From NCBI GenBank assembly GCA_038330145.1, contig JBBQNR010000003.1:1-64000 (forward strand): a DNA stretch of 64,000 bases. Reading direction: 5' to 3'. The position numbers and the translations under genes were made by a program. Position 1 is the first letter of the stretch, and the number at the start of each line of letters is the position of its first letter. The notes under the pieces were generated by a model. The model saw only the letters and a program-made list of their open reading frames with translations, had not been told where the DNA came from and did no database searches. This document shows positions 52,109-60,144 of this stretch, one piece after another. Origin of the DNA: JBBQNR01 sp038330145 (GTDB lineage: Bacteria; Actinomycetota; Thermoleophilia; Solirubrobacterales; JBBDJG01).

Positions 52109-55100
52109 ATGAGGCAGCTGGCCCGCTTCGCGACCCGGCGGCCCGGAACGGTGCTGCTCGTGTGGGCACTGGCCTTCGTGCTGGCGCTCATCTTCGCCTC
52201 GGCGGCGCGCAACAGCGTCCACGAGACGGACCTCCAGATCCCCGGCACCGAGTCGGCCAAGGCCGACGAGCTGACCCGGCAGCAGTTCGGCGGGACTATC
52301 AGCATGGCGATCCTGCTCAAGGGCCCGCCACGATTGGTGGAGGAACGCGGCCCCGGGCTGGTGCGTGCGCTGGAGCGCATCGACGGCGTCGAGGTTCTGA
52401 GCCCGTGGGCGATCGGCGGCGCGCGGGTGCTGCGCGAACCGCCCGGTCAGGCTCTGCTGACGCTCCAGGTCCGCAAGCCTTTCGAGCAGATCTCCGACGA
52501 GACGACACCTGAGGTCGAGCGTGTCCTGAAGCGCAACGTCCAGCCACCGCTGACGACGGAGCTGACGGGGCTGGCACCGCTCGTGCGGGCGCTGAACGAG
52601 GCCTCGATCGACTCGCTCGACCAGGGCGAGCTGATCGCGCTTCCGATCCTGTTCGTGATGCTGTTGCTGATATTTCGCAGCCCCCTGGCCGCACTCATTC
52701 CCGCCATCAGCGGCCTGCTCGTCACGCGCATCGGCACGGCGGCGATGGGCGGAGTGAACCAGGTGATCGAGGTCGACGCGCTGTCGCTCAACATGGTGAC
52801 GATGATCGGGCTCGCGCTCGGCGTCGACTACTCGCTGCTGATCGTGTCGCGTTTTCGTGAGGAGCTGGCGGCCGGCAAGACTGTGGCCATCGCGGTGGAG
52901 GAATCGGTCGCGCGCGCGGGCCGCACCGTTCTGTTCGCCGGTACCGCGCTCGCGGTCGGCATGCTGGGAGCGATGTTCATCGCGCCGGGAGCGTTGCTCG
53001 TGTCGGCGACGATGGGCGTCGTGATGGCAACCCTGCTCGCCGTCTCGGTGGCACTGTTCGCGATGCCGGCGGGTCTGACCCTGCTGGGCACGAACATCGA
53101 CCGCTGGCGGTTCGGGATCGGCGGCGGCACCAACCCCTGGGTGCGAATCTCCGAGCGGGCGCTGCGCAAGCCGGGAGTGGCCGCCTTCTTCGTGCTGCTT
53201 CCGCTGCTCGTCCTGTCAGCCCCTGCTCTGGCACTCAACACCGGCCCGCCGAACGTCGCCAATTTGCCGCCGGACAATCCCTCGCGCAAGAGCTACGAGG
53301 CGTTCGAGAAGGACCGCGGCGCGGGCTGGTCGACGCCATACGAGGTCGTCTTCCACGCCGACGGGCCGATTACGACGGGCAAGCGCCTGCGTGTCCTTCA
53401 GAGCTTCCAGGAGCGCGCTGCCCGGCTCTCCGGCGTCGATGCCGTGCTGGGCCCCGCTGCGCTGCGGGAGCGGACCGCGGTGCTGCGGCAGATAACGCGC
53501 CAGATCGTGACCGGTGGGGCCCAGATCGCGCGTCTCGAGCGCGGGCTGCGCCGCGTCCGCACGGGCACCGGCCAGCTCAGGGACGGCCTGCGGGAGGCCG
53601 ACGCCGGAGCGAACCAGCTCGCCCAGGGCCTCGGGCAGGCGGCGGACGGCTCGGGGCAGATCGCCGGCGGCACGCGAGCGGCGACCCCGCAGACCAAGCA
53701 ACTTGCGGCGGGGGTCGCGCAGACGCACGAGGGCGCGGACAAGATCAGACGCGCGGTGAGGCGACTCGCCCGTGGCTCCAAGCGGCTACGCGACAACATG
53801 AAGACGCTGGCCGACTCGCTCACCGACGCGGACAGGAACTCCGACACCCGGCTCAACAACCCTCTCAACCGGTCGCAGTCGGCTGTCCAGTCGGCGCTTC
53901 GTAACCTCGGCACGATCTCGCCCGCCGCCGCCGCCGACCCCCAGGTTCAGCGCGCACGCGCGGACGTCCAGCGTGCGCTCTCAGAGCTCGGCCCGCTGAA
54001 GACGAACATCACCGACTACACGACCGAGCTGAACACGAACGCGCTCGCTGCAAGGGAGATCCATCGCGGCTTGAAGCGCCTGACCTCGGGCCTCGCCGAC
54101 CTCACAACCGGCAGCAGGCAGCTCGAGGCCGGCATCGCGCGCACGGCGTCCGGCTCAGCCGACCTCGCGAGCGGAGTGGACCGCCTCGGCTCCGCCACCA
54201 CGCAGCTGTCGAATGGCCTCAACACGCTGCTCACAGGACCCAACGGCAACGGAGGCGCTCGCTCGCTCGCCGCCGGGCTCGACAACGCTGCCGCCGGCAG
54301 CAACCGCATCGGCCGCGGCATCCAGCGCCTGCTGGACGGCGTTGTGCGCGTACGGAGCCGCAACGACAGCCAACAGGAGCAGTTGCGACGCAGCGGCACC
54401 GACGTCAACCGGGCGGCTTCCTCCGGCTACTTCGTGCTCGCCGCGGTGGAGGGAGCGCAGCCTCAGACGCGCACCAACGTCGGCTTCGCGATAAATGCCC
54501 GCAACGGCGGCAACACTGCGCGCGTGACCGTCGTGCCCCACGGGGGCGCCTTCGATCCCGGCAGCGTCGCGCTACGCGACGATCTCGAGCGGCTCGCGGG
54601 CGACGCCGCCAAGGAGCTCAACGCCGAGGCCGTCGTGGGAGGCCCCGCCGTACTACTGGACGACTTCGACCAGGCCACGACCGCGCGCTTCCCGTTCCTG
54701 GTGCTGACGCTGGTGCTGGTGACCTTCCTGGTGCTGCTGATCGTCTTCCGCTCGCCGGTGCTGGCCTTCTGCGCGGTGATCCTCAACCTGGTCACCGTCG
54801 GAGCAGCCGTGGGAGTGCTGATCATCTTCTTCCAGAGCGACCCGCCGCTGCTCGGAGGTCCCGGCTATCTGGATGCGATTGCGCTCAGCGGCCTGTTCGC
54901 GATCATCTTCGGGCTCTCGATCGACTACGAGGTGTTCCTGATCAGCCGTCTGCTCGAGGGCAGGGCGATCACGGGCACGACCGAGGGAGCGATCCGCTAC
55001 GGCCTCGAGAAGACCGCCACCATCATCACGGGCGCCGCTTTCATCATGGCCGCCGTGTTCCTGGCCTTCGCCGTCTCACCGGTCACCAACACGCGCCAGT

Positions 55101-55249
55101 TCGGCATCGGCCTCACGACGGCCGTGCTGCTGGACGCGACGGTAGTTCGCCTGATCCTGCTCCCGGCCCTGATCCGCCTGTTCGGAGAGCGAACCTGGGA
55201 CGTACCCCGCTGGCTCGACCGCATCCTGCCGCGTTTCTCTACGCACTGA
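52109..55249 (+). CDS. MMPL-family RND transporter
   Basis: A 1046-residue membrane protein. An N-terminal helix (about 13-32) and a first periplasmic loop lead into helices 2-6 (about 172-335), a large extracytoplasmic region (about 385-865) and helices 7-12 (about 870-1035). The proton-relay Asp-Tyr pairs are both present: ALGVDYSLLI (Asp240-Tyr241) and GLSIDYEVFLI. The loop between about 460 and 790 is a long helical stretch with recurring GLxxxxxGxxxLxxG units. MMPL proteins export lipids or related envelope molecules. It is the only gene of its transcript. Confidence 0.92.
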   Translation: MRQLARFATRRPGTVLLVWALAFVLALIFASAARNSVHETDLQIPGTESAKADELTRQQFGGTISMAILLKGPPRLVEERGPGLVRALERIDGVEVLSPWAIGGARVLREPPGQALLTLQVRKPFEQISDETTPEVERVLKRNVQPPLTTELTGLAPLVRALNEASIDSLDQGELIALPILFVMLLLIFRSPLAALIPAISGLLVTRIGTAAMGGVNQVIEVDALSLNMVTMIGLALGVDYSLLIVSRFREELAAGKTVAIAVEESVARAGRTVLFAGTALAVGMLGAMFIAPGALLVSATMGVVMATLLAVSVALFAMPAGLTLLGTNIDRWRFGIGGGTNPWVRISERALRKPGVAAFFVLLPLLVLSAPALALNTGPPNVANLPPDNPSRKSYEAFEKDRGAGWSTPYEVVFHADGPITTGKRLRVLQSFQERAARLSGVDAVLGPAALRERTAVLRQITRQIVTGGAQIARLERGLRRVRTGTGQLRDGLREADAGANQLAQGLGQAADGSGQIAGGTRAATPQTKQLAAGVAQTHEGADKIRRAVRRLARGSKRLRDNMKTLADSLTDADRNSDTRLNNPLNRSQSAVQSALRNLGTISPAAAADPQVQRARADVQRALSELGPLKTNITDYTTELNTNALAAREIHRGLKRLTSGLADLTTGSRQLEAGIARTASGSADLASGVDRLGSATTQLSNGLNTLLTGPNGNGGARSLAAGLDNAAAGSNRIGRGIQRLLDGVVRVRSRNDSQQEQLRRSGTDVNRAASSGYFVLAAVEGAQPQTRTNVGFAINARNGGNTARVTVVPHGGAFDPGSVALRDDLERLAGDAAKELNAEAVVGGPAVLLDDFDQATTARFPFLVLTLVLVTFLVLLIVFRSPVLAFCAVILNLVTVGAAVGVLIIFFQSDPPLLGGPGYLDAIALSGLFAIIFGLSIDYEVFLISRLLEGRAITGTTEGAIRYGLEKTATIITGAAFIMAAVFLAFAVSPVTNTRQFGIGLTTAVLLDATVVRLILLPALIRLFGERTWDVPRWLDRILPRFSTH

Positions 55250-55250
55250 G

Positions 55251-55305
55251 TCGGGTCGGACTGCCTACGACCCGGGTCGGGTCGGGTCGGACTGCCTACG
55301 ACCCG
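55251..55305. repeat. Two 24-nt direct repeats, each a small hairpin
   Basis: A 24-nt unit occurs at 55251-55274 and 55282-55305 (period 31). Each contains CGGGTCG and CGACCCG flanking a 9-nt loop, so two tandem hairpins directly follow the MMPL stop and could act as its terminator. Confidence 0.75.
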
Positions 55306-55424
55306 ATGGTCTGAAGGCTGATGGAGGCGCGAGGGGTATCCCGCCGACGGCTTTGATTGTGCCTGAGGCGGGGTGCCCCTCGTGCCGACCCCCAACCCCT
55401 CATCCTTAGCCTCTTGGAAAGCCA

Positions 55425-55452
55425 GAGGGCCGGTCGATTAAGACCGGCCCTC
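55425..55452. terminator. Bidirectional 11-bp hairpin between convergent genes
   Basis: GAGGGCCGGTC (55425-55435) pairs with GACCGGCCCTC (55442-55452) around GATTAA. It lies between the MMPL gene and the minus-strand secreted protein gene, 24 nt past the latter's stop, so it most likely ends the minus-strand transcript. Confidence 0.65.
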
Positions 55453-55476
55453 GTTGAAGAAGTACTGCCTATTCGC

Positions 55477-56412
55477 CTACTCGAACTTCGGGCAGGGCAG
55501 CTCCACGGTCTTCGTGATGTTGGGCTGTGGGGCGTCGTAGCCGTAGAAGGCCAGGAAACTGAGCTTGCCCGACGGCGGGCATGTCGGCCGCGTGAACCAG
55601 AAGACGTTGCTCTTCTTCACCTTCTTCTTCACACACTTGCCCCTCTTCTTCTTGACACACGTTGTCTTCTTCTTCTTCAGCGTCAGGCCCTTGGTCGTGA
55701 CGTTGACCTCGGAGACGCTGATGTTGACGCCCTGGATCGGCCCCACTGGAAGCACGAGCTTGTAGCCGTACTTGCCCTCGGTCGGCTCATCGAACCAGTT
55801 CGCCGCCAGCGCAACGCGGGTGTCCCTGACCACCGGCGTGTTGCGGACCACGGGGGCGTCCTCGTCGGGGACCCCGATGATCTGGAACGAGGCCTTTGCG
55901 CCCGGCAACGTTCGCTTGCCGAAGAACAGATAGATGCGCGCGGGAATCGGCTCGTTGATGAATGGGCGGGCGTCCACCTGGACGGTGCCCTGCGCAACCT
56001 TGGAGGCGATGCAGGTCTCGATATTCCTGACGTTCTTCCTCTCCGAGCGGTACTTCTTCAGCCGCTTGGCGAGCGACTTGAGGTTCTCCATGCGCTTGTA
56101 GAACTTGACGTTCCCCTCGGGGTTGAGGCGCAGGGAGTCAAGCAGCTGGCTGCCGTTGCAGTAGTACTTCCTCTTCAGGAACGCCTTGTTGAACTTGGCG
56201 CCGGCCGGGATGCGGAGGAAGTTCTGCTTCAGCACCGGCGGCACCCCTCCGGTGGTGTCGTAGGTCCTGGAGGTGAACACGACCGTGAAACGCCCGTCGC
56301 GCTTCACGTCCTTGAGCTGGAAGCTGAACTCCTGCACGGGCTCAGCAAAGGCAACCGAGATCGGCACCATCACGGCAAGAACAGCTACGGCAACCAGAAT
56401 CCTTTTCAACAC
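55477..56412 (-). CDS. Secreted Lys-rich protein of unknown function (paralog of the adjacent gene)
   Basis: About 311 residues from GTG 56412 (TTG 56409 has a slightly better distance to GGAGG). A signal peptide (LKRILVAVAVLAVMVPISVAFA) precedes a region starting VQEFSFQLKDVKRDGRFTVV, and YYCNGSQLLDSLRLN is matched by the paralog downstream of the protease. The C-terminal third has a KKKKTTCVKKKRGKCVKKK cluster, then NVFWFTRPTCPPSGKLSFLA. Cysteines are few and could form two disulfides. I know of no named domain. It is the last of three minus-strand secreted genes and probably co-regulated with them. Confidence 0.78.
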   Translation of the reverse strand: MLKRILVAVAVLAVMVPISVAFAEPVQEFSFQLKDVKRDGRFTVVFTSRTYDTTGGVPPVLKQNFLRIPAGAKFNKAFLKRKYYCNGSQLLDSLRLNPEGNVKFYKRMENLKSLAKRLKKYRSERKNVRNIETCIASKVAQGTVQVDARPFINEPIPARIYLFFGKRTLPGAKASFQIIGVPDEDAPVVRNTPVVRDTRVALAANWFDEPTEGKYGYKLVLPVGPIQGVNISVSEVNVTTKGLTLKKKKTTCVKKKRGKCVKKKVKKSNVFWFTRPTCPPSGKLSFLAFYGYDAPQPNITKTVELPCPKFE

Positions 56413-56555
56413 GCCTCCATCCCCTGTCTTTCGGGCAATCGTAAACGACCCCCGCCGGCACTGCGCCACCTTTCACGACGCCGATTGTTCGATTTCACGC
56501 TCTCTGAAACACCTTCAACGGTCCCCAAGGATCGGCGCAAAGGCAAAAAGATCGC

Positions 56556-57443
56556 CTAGACGCCCGGGATGGCGCCGTGGCGCTTGGCCGAGGGACGGCG
56601 CAGGAAGCGCTTGCAGTTGACCTTGCGCCGCTTGCGGATCGTCGGGCGCCCCTCGAACGCGTAGTCGGCGCCGAAGGTGACCCTGCGCGCCTTCTGGCAG
56701 CGCGGCACCCGTGTCCAGAAGAGCTTGCGGGAGACGGTCCGCCGAGCCAGACAGCGCCCTCGTGAGCCGAGCGTGCGCCGAACGCAGCGCCTCTCGTGCC
56801 GGACCTGCTTCAGCCCGTTGATCGTCAGGGACAGCTCGGCCAGCTTCAGCACGACCGACGGCAGAACCGGCGTGACGGTGATCGGCAGGTCGAGACGGTG
56901 GCCGAAGCGACCGGTCTCCCGGTACAGCGTTCCCAGGTGGACCTGGAAGTCGTAGGCATGCGACCGCTCATTGGAGGTGATCAGCGCCACGATCGTCGCC
57001 ACCGCCTTCGGATCCGTGGAGTGACCGAGATAGAGCTCGACCGCAACGTGAACCGGGTCGAGAATCGCGGGGCGGCCGTCGAGCACCAACTCGCCGCTTC
57101 CGAAATGCGCCCGTTCGCAGAAGGTGGTGTTACGGGTCAGCTCCAGCCGCGTCGGGTCGCAGTAGAAGTGATTGCGCAGGAACTGCGACCTGATCGAGGC
57201 TCCCTTCGGAAACAGGACCTCGGCGGTGGCGAGGGTGGGCGGCGGGCTGCCATCGGTCTCGTAGATGCGCGAGTCCAGCACGGCCGTGTAGGCGCCCCAG
57301 GTCCTGACGTTCTTGAGGCGTGCGTTGAACTCCCCCACCAGCTCGGCCCGTGCAGCCTGCGCGAACGACAGGCAGAGGAGCAGGACGCCCACTGCAGCGA
57401 GCGTGCCCCTCGAACCGCGTTTCCTGCCTGCCTGCGAACCCAA
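56556..57443 (-). CDS. Secreted Arg-rich protein of unknown function (paralog of the preceding entry)
   Basis: TTG 57443 gives 295 residues with a clean signal peptide (GRKRGSRGTLAAVGVLLLCL then SFAQAARA) and AAGGA 10 nt upstream; GTG 57470 would overlap the terminator-like hairpin. The mature protein aligns with the 55477 product: VGEFNARLKNVRTWGAYTAV, YETDGSPPPTL, FLRNHFYCDPTRL and, near the end, RRCVRRTLGSRGRCLARRTV followed by KLFWTRVPRC. Arg replaces the Lys clusters of its sister, while the Cys positions are kept. The function is unknown; secretion and wall or polymer binding through the basic clusters are inferred. Confidence 0.78.
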   Translation of the reverse strand: MGSQAGRKRGSRGTLAAVGVLLLCLSFAQAARAELVGEFNARLKNVRTWGAYTAVLDSRIYETDGSPPPTLATAEVLFPKGASIRSQFLRNHFYCDPTRLELTRNTTFCERAHFGSGELVLDGRPAILDPVHVAVELYLGHSTDPKAVATIVALITSNERSHAYDFQVHLGTLYRETGRFGHRLDLPITVTPVLPSVVLKLAELSLTINGLKQVRHERRCVRRTLGSRGRCLARRTVSRKLFWTRVPRCQKARRVTFGADYAFEGRPTIRKRRKVNCKRFLRRPSAKRHGAIPGV

Positions 57444-57465
57444 GACATGATCATCCTTGCAGAAC

Positions 57466-57497
57466 GACACCGGCCCGCTTGCAGGCGGGCCGGTGTC
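57466..57497 (-). terminator. 13-bp hairpin after the subtilisin gene
   Basis: GACACCGGCCCGC (57466-57478) pairs with GCGGGCCGGTGTC (57485-57497) around a 6-nt loop, 43 nt past the protease stop on the minus strand. Only GTT follows, so termination may be partial, allowing read-through into the two secreted genes. Confidence 0.6.
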
Positions 57498-57539
57498 TGT
57501 GGGGGGGTCGTGTACTGCGGTGTGGAGGGGAGTTCTTGC

Positions 57540-59186
57540 CTACTTCTCCCAGCTGGTGGACCAGCGGCTGCGGCTCCAGCGGGATCTGCTCCAGCGCGAG
57601 CGGGAGGGATCGACCGAGTCTCCCGAGAGCTCCGAGCAGTCGCAGCTCCAGCGTGAGCGGGCAAAGCTGGTGCCGCTCCAGCGGGATCTGCTCCAGCGGG
57701 ATCTGCTCCAGCGTGAGCGCTCGTAGTCGATGTTCCCGGTGGCCGGGTCGATCAGCTCGTTGGGGCTGAGGCCCCGGTTGGCAGTGGCGTTCTTGCCGCT
57801 CTGGCTGATGCCCGCCAGCGAGATCATCTTCTCGCTGCCGACGACCGCGCGGCCGCTGTCCATCAGGACGCCCTTGACCTGGTCGGGAGTCCAGCCGGGG
57901 TGCAGCTCGAGCATGTTGGCCACGGCGCCGGCGACCATCGGTGCCGACATCGACGTGCCACCCGCGCGGATGTACTGGCCCGAGACCACGCACGAGGGAC
58001 ACATGCCGGCGAACTCGCTGCCCGGCGCCAGGTTGGAGACGATGTGGGCGCCGGGTGCGACGACCTCCGGCTTGGAGTAGCCGTCCTGGGTGACTCCGCG
58101 ACTGGACCAGCTTGCGAGCGCGTCGTCGCCGGTCGACTTGGTGCCCTGGTCGTCGACTGCGCCGACCGAGATCACGTATGGGTCGTTGCCGGGGGCGTAC
58201 CTAACGGCGTCGCTGTCCGAGCCACGGTTGCCCGCAGCGGCGACGACGACGATGCCGTTGAACCACGCTGCCTCCGCGGCGGCAGCCATCGGGTCGGTCT
58301 TGTACGACTGGGCCTCGGTCGACTCCAGCGACAGGTTGACGACGCGGATGTTGTAGTCGTCCTTGAAGTCGACGGCGAACTGAAGGCCGTAGATGACGTC
58401 GAGGACCGTCGCGTCGCCCTCGTCGTCGGAGATCTTGATCGAGACCAGGTCCGCGTTCGGAGCCACGCCGATGTAATTGCCGTGCAGCGGGTCCGAATCC
58501 GAGCGGTTGTTGCCGTTGCCGGCGATGATCCCGGCCACGTGAGTGCCGTGGCCGTACTGGTCGTTGTCATTGGTCGCGCCCGGGTTGATCGTCGCGGTCG
58601 CCACGACCCGAGAGGTCGGGTCGGTCTGTGACTCGCGGAAGTCCGGCTGGTCACCTGCGACGCCGGTGTCGATCACCGCGACGCCGACGCCCTCGCCGGT
58701 CGCGCCCTTGGACCAGGCGTGCGGCGCCTTCAGTGAAGCGTCGTAGGAGGTGGCCAGCTTGCTGTCATCGATGCTGTTCTTCTTGACAGTCGAGTTGAGC
58801 GAGACGACGCGCACGCCGGGATAGGAGGCGAGGGTCTGCGCCTTCGCCGCCGTTATGCGAGCGGCCAAACCGTTGATCACGTGCAGATCGCCGGTGACCT
58901 GGCCACCGGCGGCGGAAATCAGGTCCTTACCCACTCTGGGGTTCGTCCCGCGGTCGAGCTGGACGATCACCTCGACGCGGCGCGCCGGATGACTGCCCGC
59001 CATCTCCGCCAAGCCTGAGCTGACGACTCCCGTGGCGGTGTCGTTACCGGTCGAGCCGGTCTGCTGCCCGTACCCGAACCCCGAGAGGGAGAGGGCAAGG
59101 GCCGTCATGAACACCGTGAAGCTCGCCAGGCCCACCGGCCATGCAACCTTGTGAAGCCGGTAGGGAGGACTTGCGGAGTTGAACAT
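57540..59186 (-). CDS. Secreted S8 (subtilisin-like) serine protease with C-terminal RSRWS repeats
   Basis: A 548-residue preproprotein: signal peptide (about 12-40), an I9-like propeptide (about 68-135) and the S8 catalytic domain with Asp173 (VAVIDTGV), His213 (YGHGTHVAG), oxyanion Asn320 (AAAGN) and Ser412 (GGTSMSAPM). A CPSC pair (396-399) may form a disulfide. The tail holds seven RSRWS pentapeptides at 490-504, 510-514 and 529-543, separated by GTSFA and by a 14-residue spacer with CDCSEL. The tail is probably a wall- or polymer-binding or self-associating module. ATG 59186 has GGAGG 8 nt upstream, downstream of a GEMM-like riboswitch. Confidence 0.92.
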   Translation of the reverse strand: MFNSASPPYRLHKVAWPVGLASFTVFMTALALSLSGFGYGQQTGSTGNDTATGVVSSGLAEMAGSHPARRVEVIVQLDRGTNPRVGKDLISAAGGQVTGDLHVINGLAARITAAKAQTLASYPGVRVVSLNSTVKKNSIDDSKLATSYDASLKAPHAWSKGATGEGVGVAVIDTGVAGDQPDFRESQTDPTSRVVATATINPGATNDNDQYGHGTHVAGIIAGNGNNRSDSDPLHGNYIGVAPNADLVSIKISDDEGDATVLDVIYGLQFAVDFKDDYNIRVVNLSLESTEAQSYKTDPMAAAAEAAWFNGIVVVAAAGNRGSDSDAVRYAPGNDPYVISVGAVDDQGTKSTGDDALASWSSRGVTQDGYSKPEVVAPGAHIVSNLAPGSEFAGMCPSCVVSGQYIRAGGTSMSAPMVAGAVANMLELHPGWTPDQVKGVLMDSGRAVVGSEKMISLAGISQSGKNATANRGLSPNELIDPATGNIDYERSRWSRSRWSRSRWSGTSFARSRWSCDCSELSGDSVDPSRSRWSRSRWSRSRWSTSWEK

Positions 59187-59188
59187 CA

Positions 59189-59208
59189 GAGCAACCTCCG
59201 TGTCGCTC
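59189..59208 (-). promoter_or_regulatory. Hairpin that can mask the protease ribosome binding site
   Basis: On the minus strand GAGCGAC (59208-59202) can pair with GTTGCTC (59195-59189), including one G-U pair, placing GGAGG (59199-59195) in the loop and upper stem. This is a plausible translational expression platform for the riboswitch just upstream. Confidence 0.5.
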
Positions 59209-59214
59209 GAAACA

Positions 59215-59312
59215 AATTAGAGCCGGTAGCTGGGCTGTCTTGCCTCCTTGCAAGATGCGAGACCCCTAGCTTTGCGACCCCGCCTCACGACGGGTTTGCC
59301 CGATGCAGCTCC
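59215..59312 (-). promoter_or_regulatory. Cyclic di-GMP-I (GEMM) riboswitch candidate
   Basis: The leader reads GGGCAAACC, a hairpin CCCGTC-GTGA-GGCGGG with a GNRA tetraloop (59294-59279), then TCGCAAAGCTAGGGG, a second hairpin TCTTGC/GCAAGA (59255-59238), and AGCCCAGCTACCGG. Order, the GCAAAGC core, the GNRA loop and the closing GCT-GGG/CCC-AGC pairing all match class I c-di-GMP riboswitches. It ends about 30 nt before the start of the secreted subtilisin. A GEMM variant specific for another cyclic dinucleotide cannot be excluded by eye. Confidence 0.8.
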
Positions 59313-59426
59313 CTGCAAGGTCAGAAATCGGCTCCGGGCAGCGCCGACTTGAGAAGGGGTGGACGTATGTCCTAGGGTCCGGACCCCATTGCTGAAACTC
59401 GCCCTTGCCGAGCAAGCCCAGAGTTG

Positions 59427-59735
59427 CTACTGGGGAACGTCTCTCCGTCGCAGAGGCGTAGGAGCGATTCTCAGTTGCACCATCGCGATGATGAACGTTG
59501 CGAGGAAAGGCAGAGGCAGCATGACGAGGAGCGCGCCCAGAACTTGCTGCCGGTCGGTGCAGCTCGGCCAGCAATCGAAAGCGGCAGCATCGTTGGAGAG
59601 ATAGAAATCGACGATCCACAGGAGCGCCAGCAACGGGAGCAGCAGGCGGAAGAACCAATGCAGCCGCGGCAGGAAAGGCGCAGCGGAACCGAGGACTGGA
59701 ACCGCGAAGAGCAATAGGACCAAGACGTAGTACAC
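59427..59735 (-). CDS. Small hypothetical membrane protein
   Basis: A 102-residue protein with three hydrophobic segments (about 2-20, 28-46 and 66-88) joined by a loop with FDCWPSCTDR, where two Cys lie four residues apart outside the membrane. No domain is recognised. The regular helix spacing argues for a real gene, but there is no good ribosome binding site before GTG 59735 and it is isolated. It lies upstream of the riboswitch and points toward it. Confidence 0.55.
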   Translation of the reverse strand: MYYVLVLLLFAVPVLGSAAPFLPRLHWFFRLLLPLLALLWIVDFYLSNDAAAFDCWPSCTDRQQVLGALLVMLPLPFLATFIIAMVQLRIAPTPLRRRDVPQ

Positions 59736-59856
59736 CGTCCGCAGATTCTCGCACCGGGCATCGATTACCGGCTAAAAGCCCCTCTCGTGAGAAGCTTTTC
59801 CACCGGGCGCGCCCGATCCGAATATGGCGACCGAGCTGCGCTCGTCCCGAAATGAC

Positions 59857-59884
59857 AAAAGCCCCGCTTTACGGCGGGGCTTTT
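59857..59884 (-). terminator. Rho-independent terminator of tRNA-Lys
   Basis: AAAAGCCCCGC (59857-59867) pairs with GCGGGGCTTTT (59874-59884). On the minus strand the hairpin begins 4 nt after the tRNA 3' end and finishes in TTTTGT. Confidence 0.88.
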
Positions 59885-59888
59885 CCAG

Positions 59889-59962
59889 TGGGCCGTGAAG
59901 GACTCGAACCTTCAACCTTGAGCTTAAGAGGCTCCTGCTCTGCCAAATTGAGCTAACGGCCC
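59889..59962 (-). tRNA. tRNA-Lys (anticodon CTT)
   Basis: A 74-nt cloverleaf on the minus strand. The acceptor GGGCCGT pairs with ACGGCCC, the D stem is GCTC/GAGC, the anticodon loop CTCTTAA gives CTT, and the T arm is GAAGG-TTCGAGT-CCTTC. The discriminator is A and CCA is not encoded. Confidence 0.96.
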
Positions 59963-59973
59963 TGGTCGTTTTC

Positions 59974-59979
59974 ATCCTA
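59974..59979 (-). promoter_or_regulatory. Candidate -10 box TAGGAT for tRNA-Lys
   Basis: TAGGAT lies 11 nt before the tRNA 5' end on the minus strand, which fits a precursor with a few extra 5' nucleotides. No strong -35 is seen. Confidence 0.4.
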
Positions 59980-60144
59980 GCGATGGACGCACGCCCGCCG
60001 GCCCGGCGCTCCGTTGGTCCCAGTACCAGAAGGGACGACGTGCGGCGTACCCGCCCGAGCTCATCGGCGGGCGGCGGGATGCCCCCGGACGACCTTCCTC
60101 GTTTGACCCAAGGGGGAGGAGGGGCTGGCCGCCGTTGGCCGCCG

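Noticed and set aside
51857..52222. 121-residue minus-strand frame between wecB and the MMPL gene
   Set aside because: No domain, irregular composition, and it overlaps the MMPL start region and its promoter; probably chance.
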